This document shows positions 32,609-45,533 of a stretch of 64,000 nt of DNA, one piece after another. A program made the position numbers and the translations under genes. The DNA comes from Acholoe squamosa (Eukaryota; Annelida; Polychaeta; Phyllodocida; Polynoidae). A model generated the notes under the pieces. The model saw only the letters and a program-made list of their open reading frames with translations, had not been told where the DNA came from and ran no database searches. Where the stretch lies: NCBI GenBank assembly GCA_949317995.1, contig OX439038.1, positions 68,644,659 to 68,708,658 on the forward strand, in the 5' to 3' direction. Within the stretch, counting starts at the first letter, position 1. Every line of letters begins with the position of its first letter.

Positions 32609-34443
32609 ATGAACAAATTGGTGATTTTGTTCGCTGTGGTGGCTGCGGCAGCTGCCATGCCTGTCGATAGCAGCCTCATGAAACGCATTATGCAGATCCT
32701 TGGTAAGTCTATATTAGCCCACACCATTCCTACCAAGCCTGAATGATATTTGTATTTCCTCTGGTGATGAGAAATAAGTTTCCATTGTTGGAGGACTATA
32801 ATAAGACGAGTTATCCATATTTATAGAACAAGGGTCACTTGTCGGGCCCGGTAGCGGATTTAGAGAGGGGTGGGGGCGCGCGCCCCCTCCTTTTTGTCAG
32901 TACTTAAGAATTTTTAACTGCATATTTTGCACCCCAAACTTTGCTCAAAAATAAGGGGTGTGCCCCCTCCTTTAGGGCCGCGCCCCCTCCTTTTTCAAAT
33001 CCTGGGTGGAAAAGCAGATAATTATAGGCTTATTGCTAATGGATGAAAGTGTAGGCAAATGCCCTTGTATGGAAGCCATCTGTGTAACTTGACACATTTT
33101 GTTATAAGGTAAATCATCTCAAAACTATTTCCACACAGAGGAGAAACGGAACTTGAATTGGTTGAAGTACGACGGCAGCACCAAGGGGCTTGAGATCATC
33201 TTCGGCCAGTGTCCACCAGGTTCTTTGTGTGACCAACACACTGATGGAAACGTTCTGGACCTGTACGACTTAAAAGGAAACAAGGTAAGCCCGCGACCCA
33301 TGGAGGAAGATGGGGGTGGATATGAGGGAGCAATCTCACATTAAGTTTTACTGGTTTAAGATAACATCGTCTCTTACATCTGACAAGTGAACTATTGGAA
33401 GTGTATATTCTGATCATTATATGCAATTGGTAGGTGCGCGATAGGGTAGATTCACCATTTCTGAACATTAACTTTTACAATTAGTGTGACATCTTTTGAT
33501 TTAATGATGAAACCCCTTCACCATTCTTTACCATTCAAATAAAGGTTAATATGGGAAGAGGACCACCGTCCACTTTGTTGATCAGTATCAACCATCTTTG
33601 GGATGTATTTACAGGCAAAGTTTGGGATTCAGAAGGTTGAAAGTTCACCTGATTCAAACACTTTCCTGTCTCTGTGTTTTGAGTCCTAAGACCCTGGATT
33701 GGATGAATATTAAAAGTGATCCCTATACCGAGTTTATTTCTAATTTTGTATAGGGCCTTTGTATGGTGGTTACCAGTTCAACACTCTTCATACTCATTGT
33801 CATTCAACTCATCAGTTTCTGATTAAAATTTCCATTTTCCATTTTGATATGCACATTAGGAACTGTTTACATTATAAAATTAACGGTTTAATGTGTCAGA
33901 ATCAAGGGGAATCTACCCTATTCAAAAGCTCTTATCACACAACTTGATGAGCAGTAATTATACTTACCTAGCTCAGTGTTGCTCTCTGCTGCTGGCTTTA
34001 GTCAAAATGTAGCTGCCATGTGTTTTATCTCCCCCACTATAGAAATGGTACCAGCCACTTCCCTATATCAATCTTCTATGTAATATGAAAGGAATGAAGA
34101 GTAATTATAAATATTACTTTCTGGTGTAAAATATGGGGGTGTTAGAATTACCGGTGGTGTTAGAATTACCGGGTAGGCATAAATGTTGGCTCAGATAACT
34201 AAATGATAATTGTATACTTTTATATCAATAACTTTTCTTTGTTTGTTCATACAGTTGATGGAGATGAGTGAGGTGTACATTGGTGGTGATGGTTCAGGCA
34301 TCCATAAGTACAGCTTGGCCAGCCTGAAGGACGGAGAAAAATACAAAATTGAGGCATGTGTCTTGTCTGCAACTAGGAACAAGAGCAACTGTAACAGTGC
34401 TTTTATTACTGCTGGACAGTCAGCCGAGTTTGGACAACAATGA
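32609..34443 (+). CDS. Secreted four-cysteine protein, three exons, 142 residues
   Basis: Exons: 32609-32702, 33139-33284, 34255-34443. Donors GTAAGT and GTAAGC; acceptors TTTCCACACAG and GTTCATACAG; phases 1 and 0 join cleanly. A splice acceptor at 32598-32599, ten bases before the ATG, implies a 5' UTR intron. Residues 1-16 (MNKLVILFAVVAAAAA) are a clear signal peptide. A KR pair at 34-35 may be a processing site. The mature part has four cysteines (56, 62, 115, 126), which could form two disulfides. YSLASLKDGEKYKIEACVLS (99-118) resembles the F-G region of a fibronectin type III fold, and LNWLKYDGS...LEIIFG could be an earlier strand pair. I do not recognise the family and assign no function. 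Confidence 0.85.
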
Positions 34444-34474
34444 AAAGAGGAGGTGTTCACGAACAGAAAATCCA

Positions 34475-34480
34475 AATAAA
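34475..34480 (+). terminator. Polyadenylation signal of the secreted-protein gene
   Basis: AATAAA 32 bases after the stop; a second AATAAA follows at about 34516. Confidence 0.65.
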
Positions 34481-37430
34481 AAAAACCTGAGTATTATATC
34501 AGTCTCTGTTTCGAAATAAAACAAACATAATCTACAAGCTTTTCTTCGTATAGTTTTTCAGCATCATGCTGTCAGGTCTACAAAATCAAATACTACCACT
34601 TACAAAGACGCCACCTGGTTTCGAAGAAAGTAAGAAAAATAATCTTACCTGGCAGACAAAGCTACCAGTTTTAAGAAACTAAAACATCTTAAAAATAGTC
34701 GTTTTGTTCATCATGCAAGATTATTTAAGACTGTAAGAAAATTATTTTAGCGGTGATATTTTAAACACAAATTTACACCGTTTGCCCTTTAACAGCTAGG
34801 ACACTATTGCGTCTAGATCTACATCTGTTACAGTGCTCAAGACCTCAACATCACACATGCCCTGCACTGTTTTAATAGATGTATGGTACATTATATACTA
34901 TCAGTAGTACAAGGGGGGTCTAAATCTTGATGAACATGCAAAATTGCAAATGTTTCATTTACATAAAAGGGTCACTTTAGAAAGTGAAAAGATTGTTAAC
35001 ACTCACATTTCTCTGTGACCTGGGACACTTTTTCTGGTAGGATTAAGGTGTAACTAGCTAGCTATTATAGGCCATCACCTCTTTTCTGTCCTTGCAAAAA
35101 AGCAGTCAACCCAAATAAGACTTTCATTTCCTTTTTTCACCCAAATGGCTTGAGTAGCCCTTTTCTTTGTATGTATATGATTGTATGTTAATGTGTCTAT
35201 TTCCACTGTTCTTTACTTTTTCTGTGTATTCGGGTATAATACTATAACTCCTTCTCCTGACTTGGGGATGGAATCTGAGTCAATTTTCTCACCATTGATC
35301 CAAAAGTAAACTCACTGATCATTGTAAATATCATTTCTGCTTTCCGGACACCTTAAGCGTGTGATCTGGAGAGTGGTATATCATCTTATTTATATTTAAT
35401 TTTCTTTTTCATTTGTATATGAATCAAGGTTAAATACCACAGGCCACACATTTGACTGACTTATATTATCACTACGGCATTTAGTGGATCGGTCAATAAA
35501 GATCTTTAAAAAACAAAACAAAACATTGAACCCCCATCAATAGATAGGCCAACCACTCTTTATTAGCATTATGATCTGATACATAGCTATATATATGGGC
35601 GAATTTGTGGGCAAGGGATGTATTTGTAGTGGCATTTGCCAAAATATATTTTATGTTAATGAATCTAAAGTATTGTTAGCAATCTGGCCCCAGCTCGACC
35701 ACTAGCGTGAGTCGTCTCTGGCACCTAGCATTTGTGGGTAAAAGAGGTTTTTTCCGCTGGTTGCTGTAGTGCTTATTTGTAGGCAGGTCCCTCGCATAGT
35801 AATCTTCCCCAGAAAATGGGGACCATCATCCCCATACACGAGAGAGGTATTTCCTAGAATCCTGACTGGGCGAGACTGGTATTGTTAGATGATCTGGGAC
35901 ATTAATGGCATATGTATGCAGTAGGGGTCAGCACCTCCTTGCCCCTGACCAAAAGGAGACAGCTCATAGCCTATATTTGACTTCAGGATTTTCGAGAGGG
36001 ATGGATAGTTCAGAATTTTCTTTTTTTAAATCTAGATAAATCAACCAAAGTAGATAGAAATGAGCAGATTGCATATGTGGATTGTGCTAGATTTAATCTA
36101 TTCCACACAATTCTCGCGATGCATTCAGTGAATCCTTTAGAATTACGTTATCCTACCTACCTTTAATAACTCCCTATGCAGTACTATAGAACTGTATTTG
36201 GGAAACACAGGGATGGAAAGGGATAATGGACTATTTTGGCTTCAAAGATAGTATTACTGGATTATGTATAACCACTACAAAGCTCACTTCTGATCATGAT
36301 AAATGTATCGAAGGCATTTATTGGTTGTTTGACTTCCCATGGGATATGGGGAATAATAAGACATTTTGAAAACGTTCATAATTTTCTCCTTTCAACCGTG
36401 ATCCCTCTTTTCCCTTTAATAAGAGGGTCTTGTAGAAAAATCAGTCGACGGGAGATTACCCTCTGCACAGCATGATCACTGCAAACATCATTTACCCTGC
36501 CCTAATGATGGGCATCAGTACTTCCATATGTACATATATCACTGCGTAACACAATATTTGCTAATAGATGCGGGTACACAATGCCAAAGAAGTCAATGAA
36601 TAATATCTAGGGTACCAGCTTAAGTGATTCGGGTAAAAGCCCCATTCCTCTGTGATGTATGGATGGGTATGAGAATTATCATTTAAGGACTCATTTATAT
36701 AATCAGGATGTTGTATACTTCACTGCTCCATCTCTAATGTTTTGCACCAGACTCCATGCTTAAGAATTCTTACCTTCAGAATTAAAATTCTAACCTTCAG
36801 AATTTGGTCTATTGTGACATTATGAAATGCACTTTTGTCTGACTTCGGCAGTAGAAATTAATGCAAGGCAGTTCAACCCTTAGAGTGTTGATGATGATAT
36901 CAAATGTATGTTTAAAAAAGGTGAGGTGAGGTGAATGCGATGCAAAAATGTTCCATGGGAGTGGACATTTGCATTTATGTCATGGCCTATGGGGTTATCT
37001 TGACTTTAGATAGGCAAATCAACTTGTTTTATCATATATGAGTCACGTGATCATTAGCCATTGAATACAGACACATTGTATTCAATGCCCCCCATTGAAT
37101 ATGGCAGCGCTAGTACTAATCTATAGTGACGTTTGTATCAGCCATGACATAAAGGACAGATGCCTTTCCCAATCTGCTAGAGAGAAAAGATTCATAAAGT
37201 AATGTACCCTCAAGAAGCCATTCAGCGCTAACAATAGGGAACAAATGTAGTTATCGAACATCTCACTAGAGGTCAACACCAACCAAACCTCTCTGATATC
37301 TCACCAGCAATGGTGATCATTCTGTGCACACCAAACAACAGTATACATGTTATGTTTACATGACAAGGATGGAGCACATTTGTGACCCATGGGAGAACAC
37401 CCCTCCGCGGGGGATTTCTAATTCCCCATT

Positions 37431-37927
37431 TGGCCACCAGGGGGCATTGGAGGGCAAAATTACTCTAAAATCATTGTAAAAGTACATTAGGCTAATTTTT
37501 TATGCAGAATTCAATGGTTTCATTTAAAATGCACCATTTTCGGTAGAAATGACCCATATTTAGATGGTAAAATGAACATTTTTCATGAGAAATCAACCTA
37601 TATGCCTGTTGCTGGTTGCCATGGCAACCATCCCAATAATCAAAATTTGCAGATTTTTTTGCCAATTTTTGGGAACACTCCCCAAAAACCCAAAACTGAA
37701 AACAAAAATGGAAAATTCCTTATAGATCAAAATCTATGATAAAAATCCCGATATTATTATGTATTTTTAATGAAAAAGGCCGATTTATTGTGTTTTTAGA
37801 CATTATTATGGGGGTTCTGACATAACTACTAGGAATATTTAACCCAATGATGTCTCATTTCAAAGATCTTGACATGAACTTTGATAATGAATTTCCCTGC
37901 AGGGGGGTGTTTTTGCTTGCCTGGTCA
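37431..37927 (+). mobile_element. TGGCCACCAGGGGGC repeat, copy 3 (497 bp)
   Basis: Begins TGGCCACCAGGGGGCATTGG, has GGTTGCCATGGCAACC in the middle, and ends CTGCAGGGGGGTG...TTGCCTGGTCA. Same layout as 30647-31202 with considerable divergence. Confidence 0.72.
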
Positions 37928-38059
37928 CATTTCTTTGACACCTTGACGTTTTCGGGGGTCCTTTTTTACTCCTATGAGGTACGATTCAGCATAAATGTTA
38001 TTCTCAATTCAATCTTATTTCAACGTCAATTTGCCAAGATTGTATCAATGATATTGATT

Positions 38060-38360
38060 TCAATGATGATTCAAAATTGACATGTCAACGTATCACTTAA
38101 CATCTATCAACATTGTTTTAACATTGAAACAACATTGAATCAATATAGAAATCCAAAAATTGAATCAGTGTTGATGGTTAGATTATAGGGTGTTTAAGAC
38201 CTCTAGTCAACATAGTTAGTTGTTGAATCACCAGTAAATTTCATTATATTGTGTCAACTTTCAAATTCGACCATATTTCAACCCTGAATCAACTGTTGAT
38301 ATTCAAACATTGCAAACGTCACTTTGATGCTGAATCAACGTTGATGTGCCCACTGGGTAA
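38060..38360. repeat. TTGAATCAAC-rich repeat ending CCCACTGGGT
   Basis: Motifs TTGAATCA, GTTGAT and AACATTGA recur about a dozen times in both orientations over 300 bases, ending GTTGATGTGCCCACTGGGT. This composition is typical of decayed non-autonomous DNA transposons. Ends were not resolved. Confidence 0.5.
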
Positions 38361-38710
38361 TAAGGCCATGTTCACTGCTGGATGTTGAACCAGGTATGCC
38401 TCAAGGAATTGCTATTCTGATTTGTAGATGTCCAGTATTATTTTTTTCTGAAATGAAATAACACTTTGACTCTTAACTTTGTTTTTTAACATTTTATGTA
38501 CATTATATTCAGGAAGATCTCCTAAGTTTAAGAGATTAAAAACATCTGATTAAAAATCAGTTTCTAAATTGATGAATGCACCCTTCCTGAAAGTGGAACT
38601 TGAGCTTTAGAAACTATGTCAATGAACAAATCAATATGATAAGTAAGCACCCTTCACTCCTACATGATGATTCACTGAAATGCATTAAGATTACATGTAC
38701 TAAGTGAAAT

Positions 38711-39161
38711 GTGACCCATCCTTACAAAATGAAGGATAAGTCGCATTTTTGAGAACAAAGAAACAGGCCATTAAAGATAAAAAATGCTATTTTGATTAAA
38801 AATGAGTTGTGGACATTTTTTTTTTTTTTTGTAAAATAGATGTCAAATAAGCTGAATCAAACATTTTTAGGCAGATTTTCACTTTGAATAGTGCTAATTT
38901 AGCCATAGAATCAATTATATGTCATCATAGCCTACTGGATGCTAATATCACAATGCTATGGATGGGGATTTTGACTATTGACAACAAATGGAGTGTCTCA
39001 GGTTGCCATGGTAACCAAATTTAAGATTTTCTTTAAATTTGTATTGAATAGGCCACTCCAGTAGCTTTGAAAAATGTAATATGAGCTATATGTCACAATA
39101 GTGTGTTCAGAGATAAAACAAAGTACATTAGTGTGATTACCGTATAGTAAGGATGGGTTAC
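38711..39161. mobile_element. Short TIR element (GTGACCCATCCTTAC ends)
   Basis: Left end GTGACCCATCCTTAC (38711-38725) pairs with GTAAGGATGGGTTAC (39147-39161), with one mismatch in 15. It has an internal GGTTGCCATGGTAACC palindrome. 451 bp, non-coding. Confidence 0.78.
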
Positions 39162-40296
39162 AGATGGTACGTACATCTCAATCTCTCCATTAGGTTTCAA
39201 CCACGAGGAACCTTGAGAGTGTAAGACAGTGACAAAGTAGCTAATAAATAATGACCGAGGTTGCAAATTAAGTAATGCGACTAAAAGCCCCTGATGTATG
39301 GATACGTCGTTATCAATTATTCAAAGGTCAACATGTATTAACCTTCTTGAAGACATATAGTTAAGTACACCGATTAATCATCAATGTAAGAGATCTATTT
39401 CTACACCTTACCCTGTTTGAATTTGTTCATCCATAAGGCTTCAATTTTGGAATCGTATGGGTTAAAAAAGTATAGCGACACACCCTGCTACTCAATATAA
39501 ATTGATGCTTTCAGGATGAACCATGATATTGATAGCCACTAGTGATGTATGTCATCACATTGAACAGTAAAATCAGTGGTTGATACCCACAATTATTACC
39601 CACTTTGTTCATGTAATTTTCATTCTAGAAAATCATCTAATATAGTCCATGTCCCTATGGATTAGTGTGGTCTATCCAGGCAGTGCTATACAATATGGTA
39701 CCCGAACATCTCACTAGAGGCCAGCACAAGCGCTTAGGTCCACCGATTCCAAACACTGGCAACAGAGCTGAAGTATGCGATGTGACCACCCCCCCCCCCC
39801 TCCCATGTGTAATATTTGGTATTATCAATTTTGTCTAATATCCTTGGCCCAACACTCCTCGGTAATCTGGTACATAGCTATTGTTGACCTGTTGACCTGT
39901 GATCAGTATTGATCCCTAAGTTAATTTTTCTATGGTATCTATTTTTGGTTTCTATGTTCTTGTTTTTATATTGCTTCGAGGTCAGTAATTTCCCCCAAGG
40001 TCGGCGTGCCAAAGGCACTATAGCACTCTTTGCCAACATCCCCTCAGTTGTTCGAATCAAACATTGCAGTCCTGCCAACCACACCCTCCCTCTATATATT
40101 AACCCTTCCCATTTCCTACCTTTTCCGCTGTGTGCCTATAACCCACTCACTTTTTCCACTCTCAAGTCTTCACATGCCGAGTCTATCCCATGGACCCCCT
40201 TCCACATCGGTCATCCCAGTGTTCACCCTTCTATTCCATCAGGCCTACCGTATTCCGTTTGCTCCTAACAGTTCTTTCCTCAACCCCCCTCCCTCT

Positions 40297-40690
40297 ATCT
40301 GGTGTGGTATGATGTTGTGGTATGGTGTTGTACTGGTGTGGTATGGTGTTGTATGGTGTGGTACTGGTGTTGTACTGGTGTGGTACTGGTGTGGTACTTG
40401 TGTGGTATGGTGTTGTACTGGTGTTGTATGGTGTGGTATGGTGTTGTATGGTGTGGTACTGGTGTTGTATGGTGTTGTACTGGTGTTGTATGGTGTTGTA
40501 CTGGTGTGGTATGGTGTTGTACTGGTGTTGTATGGTGTGGTACTGGTGTTGTATGGTGTGGAACTGGTGTTGTATGGTGTTGTACTGGTGTGGTATGGTG
40601 TTGTATGGTGTTGTACTGGTGTGGTATGGTGTGGTATGGTGTTGTACGGTGTGGTATGGTGTTGTACGGTATGGTACCGGTTGGTACGAA
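40297..40690. repeat. Minisatellite of TGGTATGGTGT/TGGTACTGGTGT units
   Basis: About 390 bases built from 10- to 12-base units TGGTATGGTGT and TG(G/T)TACTGGTG in irregular order. All six frames across it stay open for more than 130 residues, which makes spurious long open frames (such as runs of CCTGVVWCG). Confidence 0.95.
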
Positions 40691-40799
40691 GGGGCAGGGG
40701 GGCATGGTGTATTTCAGTACGTCTTTTCTTAGGGTAGTGTTGAAAAGGGTTGGTTGAAAATGTTGAAAATGGAGTTTGCATAAAATGATTTTCAAGTAT

Positions 40800-40895
40800 T
40801 TCGGCCATCTCTCATTTCGGCCATGTGTCGTTTCGGCCAAATGACATTTCGGCCATATGGTTTTTAGGCCATAAATTTCTGGCCATGTGTCATGG
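40800..40895. repeat. Short ATTTCGGCCATNTG tandem repeat
   Basis: TTTCGGCCAT/A recurs four to five times with spacing of about 16-20 bases, directly after the minisatellite. Confidence 0.7.
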
Positions 40896-40969
40896 TGCTA
40901 TAAGTCGCAGGGCTACTTGGCTTATAGGCCATAGGACTGGAACCCTATTACCCCACGTAGACAAACATA

Positions 40970-41130
40970 CACTGTAAAAAATACTGTTGAATCTACCAGG
41001 GATCCTTGTAAAACTGAACAGTGAACCATTGTTATTATATAGCAGGGGTCCAGTGAAAATAACAATGGATCTCTGGCAACTTTGGGACAAGGAATCCTTC
41101 GTTATTTCAACGACATTTTTTTTTACAGTT
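40970..41130. mobile_element. Short CACTGTAAAAAA-type element, copy 1
   Basis: Starts TA then CACTGTAAAAAATACTGTTG and ends TTTTTTTTTACAGT. Internal AACTGAACAGTGAACCATTG and TCTCTGGCAACTTTGGGACA are shared with the copies at 45534-45749 and 57193-57404. Confidence 0.75.
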
Positions 41131-41221
41131 TACTGATTTGAGTCCCAGTTTAGCTCATGTCTCACTTTGGTGTTCTGTTGCCTATAGGTAGAGCGCCGAT
41201 GTCCAACCTGGTAAGGCAGTT

Positions 41222-41250
41222 TATTCAACCCCACCCACCCCACCCACCCC
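41222..41250. repeat. CCACC tandem repeat
   Basis: CCCCACCCA units repeated three to four times. Confidence 0.85.
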
Positions 41251-41407
41251 ACCCACTCTTAGAGTATACGCCACATTTTCGGCCATGGACTCAAGATGGT
41301 ACGACTAAACACAACCAGTATGACTTGAAACCCACAATATCTGAGTGGGTGATCGTAGGTATTACCTTAAACACACTACGGCTACTCTGTACACTCAGCA
41401 TGTAAGG

Positions 41408-41470
41408 CAGTAATTACATAGGGTTTGGTAGGGCAGTTGTACCAGTGCGACCACTAGATGCAGGGCTGTA
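41408..41470 (+). repeat. Fragment of the 8632-8897 transposon family
   Basis: Carries TAATTACATAGGGTTTGGTA and ACCACTAGATGCAGGGCT, the inner block of the copy at 8632-8897, without either terminal repeat. Confidence 0.75.
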
Positions 41471-43276
41471 AACAGAAATTATCAACGTTAAATAAGTAAG
41501 TTGTCAATTAGAGCTAGCCGAAGCAATTACTATGTATTGCAAGATTTAGAATAGTTTTAGAATAAAGAATCCTATGTCTTCAAATGTCGTCCATCTAAAT
41601 ATGCATATATAATGTATATATTTATTCAATTTTCTGTACTTTATATACACACAATACAATCATATCACCTAACAATTTCCTACTATAAGGTAATCTAGTG
41701 TATATATAGATTATAATGATGTTGTGTAAGTTACTACAACCCACCCAACTGCATTAAGCCCTTCCCAGGTAGCAAGGATACACTGGGCTAATGTCGGCTT
41801 ATATTGGGCCAATGTCGGCTTATATTGGGCCAAGTATGGACAATTATGGCACCAATGCTCCATTGCTGATTGGGTTATTATTTCAGTACAAGCCCACATC
41901 CGTGCGTACCAGACAAAGCTATCAGGCTAATGCTGTAGGCACACATATACCGCATCCATTAGCTCTACATTATTTGATATAGAAGGTCTGTTATATTATA
42001 GCCTGTACACGATGTTATGTGGGTTCGCTGTCACACACAGAAAGCATTATATGTAAGCCTCCTTCCATTAGCGAGTAGACATTACATATAATATTAGTAT
42101 GACATAGAACCCCACTATCCCTGTCTGTCCCTAAGCAATTCAGTACATTAAGATGGTCCAAAAGCAATGTATTACACAAACATAGGGTACCATTTATACT
42201 ACCTCACAGGCATTGACCTTCCCACTACATTTTAGCTATTACCATATTAAATGTCCCTTCCATGTTTCACGGTGCTCTCTTTTCGGTATACCAAACGGAT
42301 CGCTCAAAGAAGAGCATGTAGTATTGTACATTGATACAGGGAAATTATGAACAGAGATACCTGATAGGTTTTCTACATGCAGGAAACTCAGGATCGTGTT
42401 TCAATAGTTTCCATGACAGGCTCAGCCAGCTACGACTGGAGATGGGTCAAATCTTAGCAGGTGATCTTAGGATTGTGGCCTTGGTGACTAAATAGCTGGC
42501 TACATTACTGGGTGATCTTACTGCCTGCTGGCTAAATAGCCACCACAGCAGTGACTCAATAAGGGATCCTGGTATAACAACCCTCTGTGTGATTAATTAG
42601 TGGGTAGCCTTAGCTGCTGCCCTCTGCACTCCTTTGCTCAAATGTACCCAATCTGGGCTCTTTACACTAACACCTATAACCCTATGGCCAGCGGCTTTGG
42701 CTCTGGGATGGCAGAATAAAATATCATTTGGAAAGTGTGGTGTTTCACCTCAGAATTGAGCATTACGTCCACACATGGGCAACTATGTAGTTACTAGTAT
42801 GCAGTGGTGTAGATAGAGCACTAGGCCTTACAACGCTGTCATGCCTGTCATACCCAACCCTCACCAACCATGGCTTTCTAATAAATTAACAAAGGATATC
42901 ACACCTAGCTGACACCTCAACCCTACTATTAAGAAAGAATAACAGAGCGTACATTGTTTTAGCTACAATTAGGTCATTAGATATAGATCTATCATATGTT
43001 ATTTGAAAGGGAATTATCTAGAACAATTATACATCATTTGGGCTGGGGGTTCTCGGTTGTCTTCTTAAAACCACCTAAAACTGGCCCCACCAGGCCCCTA
43101 TTCAAGGCCTGGTCCCTATTGATTTGACAGCCCTCCTACCCCGGCCCCTGTTCAAGGGAGGCTGCTATTCAAGGCCCGGCTCCTTTATGAGACATTACGG
43201 TAGTTACTACAGCCCTAAGCTCATTTGAACACAGGAGTGCATACTAGACCATGAAGGGGGTATGACTGGTTACTAT

Positions 43277-43935
43277 TGTAGGGGAATGTGATTTCCCTGC
43301 GCACATTGTGCTGACTCTCAGGGGCTGGTCGTCGTGTAATCACATGTCCCCTCTCTGTGTCACCCCAGTCCAGGTGTGGGTGGAAGGTAGAAAACATTGT
43401 ACGGGGGAGTAGCTTAGTGGTAGAGCAATCGTCTGAAGGCTGAGAGGTCCCATGTTCAACTCCCGGTTTCCCTAAACGTTTTCGCCGACCCCTACAATGG
43501 CAGGGAAACCGAGTGGTCCTGACCCGCGTGAGGGGGGGCTACGGCACTCGGTACCTGGGCTAGTGTGACACGGCAGGCGCTTCAACCGCCCTGTACTTGT
43601 ACCGGCAGTTGACCAGGGAATCGAGAATGCCTCGCACTGCTTGATAAAGCCCAATCATCTGGTTGGTAGGAGAGCCGGGTTGCTGGTCAGCAGTGGTCGA
43701 AGCTGGTTGGGGGCTGTGTAGGGGAATGTGATTTCCCCATGCGCAATGTGCTGACTCTGAGGGGCCGGTCGTCGTGTAATCACATGTCCCCTCTCTGTGT
43801 CACCCCAGTCCAGGCGTGGGTGGAAGGTAGAAAACCTTGTACGGGGAAGTAGCTCAGTGGTACAGCAATCATCTGAAGGCTGAGAGGTCTCAGGTTCAAC
43901 TCCCGGTTTCCCTAAACATTTTCGCCGACCCCTAC
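43277..43935 (+). repeat. Duplicated tRNA-derived repeat (two 219-bp copies, 440-bp offset)
   Basis: Copies at 43277-43495 and 43717-43935 are about 93% alike by eye. Each ends in a tRNA-like module with an A box (TAGCTCAGTGGTA in copy 2) and a B box (GGTTCAACTCC). In copy 2 the ends GGGGAAG and TTTCCCT can pair as a seven-base acceptor stem. The anticodon stem does not fold well and the loop CTGAAGG would give GAA, so these are tRNA-derived repeats (SINE-like) and not functional tRNA genes. Confidence 0.75.
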
Positions 43936-45017
43936 TCTATGCATCCAATAGTGGCCCCTACAACTGGGTGCTATGACTTCATAGTGGTGTGTATTGAGCC
44001 AGTAGTTGAATAATAGTAGCTGCTATTTTGAGGCCTCTAATAGAGCTCACTATCTAGCCACTGGTATGGAGTCATTTCTTACACCTCCCACTACGATTTG
44101 AGGGTGTCCAGTCGTGGAAACTATTGAAACATGATCCAGATTTAATGAGAAATGATTGTGAGATATTTAGCAAACCAGAAGCTCATAGATCTATGCACAA
44201 GGCGAAATGAGATGCAATATATATTTTTGGTTCCTGATCCTAACTAGCAAATCAAAAATACTGATTTTTTTTTGTCTTTATAGGGTAACCTGTACATTCA
44301 TATATTGGTATATTCACACATTGGTATACTCATCTTGAGTTTACACCATCATTTAGGAATTGATCCTCAAGTAGTTTTAAGACAGTTTGAAGGAACATGA
44401 GATTAAGGCGATTTGGTTAAATATTCCATGAGTATTCATGTTCTTTAGGCTCACATCAAAGAAAAATATCACGTACATTAACTTAAAGTTTGTACGAAAA
44501 TGTAGTTGGTGTACAAGGGGCCTACCAATGCCCTGAAGAGTGGTATCACAAGTGTGAGGTCTGTGAGTTCAAGTCCCATGTGTGTACTGAGGGCCCCAGT
44601 GGGAGTGGTGACCGCACATGGCCTGCTCATTGAGGCAGTTTGATCACACAAGTCTGAGGCAGAGCTTGTTTGATGTGAGCAATATTTCCTTATCTCTGCC
44701 CAAACCTTGATTTTCATGAAAAACATTTGAAATTTTCTAATCAAGCAGCTTAAATTTAGAAATATGACTTGGTGGGTTTTGATACAGACGCTTGTAGCGG
44801 GTTAGAGTGGGGAAATGTCTGAAGGTATCATGACAGCTAGGTAGATCATTATGTATATCAGAAGTGGAATGGTGACAGTATTCCATGATTCCCTGAGAAT
44901 ACTTTTTTATAACTTATTCATGTAACAATAATCTTTGCTGATAATCTAAAAGCTATAGATATAATAATGGGTGAGAGTAAAAGCTGGTACTCTGACTGGC
45001 CCTCCTATTATGTCCTT

Positions 45018-45361
45018 CAGAGGCGTAGGAAGCAAATCTTCATTGGGGGGCCCGGCGAGGGCACCATCACGACCACCTTTAACTGTCGGCTGATGCGTGA
45101 TGGCGTCTATATATGCGTATTTAGAATTCATATAGAAAAGTGATTTTTGGTACATTTTGGACCTGACTTTAGGCTCAGACCCCCATTCTCCCTGTGACAT
45201 CACCATAATAATCTAATTTGAGATGTAAAATTTTACCTTCTTTTCCATTGTGTTTATGAGTTCTTGGAAAATATTGGGGGGGCCCAGACATACTCAGGCC
45301 CCACCTCCTTCATGATTGGGGGGCCCAGGCCCCCCTGGGCCCCCCTTTTCCTACGCCCCTG
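45018..45361. mobile_element. Short TIR element (CAGAGGCGTAGGAA ends)
   Basis: Left CAGAGGCGTAGGAAG, right CTTTTCCTACGCCCCTG; these are near-perfect inverted ends. TGTCCTT occurs at both outer edges, consistent with a target duplication. The interior has G-rich and C-rich runs (GGGGGGCCCGG, GGGGGGCCCAGG). hAT-like by its CAG start and repeat length. Confidence 0.75.
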
Positions 45362-45533
45362 TCCTTACACATCTTAGTTGTATGGAGAGTGTGTCCTGGT
45401 GAGTCAACGTGAGGGGCTCCCCCTACACTTATATGCAGGGATATGAGGCTAGATGAGGCCTGGATGAAGATGGAGTGAACGCACTTAATGCTCACAGTGG
45501 GAGGCTCATGGACAAGGGGCCTTGGTAGTCTGC

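Noticed and set aside
40030-40840. Several open frames of 130-235 residues on both strands
   Set aside because: They run through the TGGTATGGTGT minisatellite and consist of CCTGVVWCG-type or HTTPYHT-type low-complexity sequence.
43398-43475. Possible functional tRNA gene
   Set aside because: A and B boxes are present but the anticodon stem does not pair and the copy lies inside a repeated unit; treated as a tRNA-derived repeat.
44516-44605. B-box-like GAGTTCAAGTCCCA suggesting another SINE
   Set aside because: No A box and no cloverleaf could be drawn.
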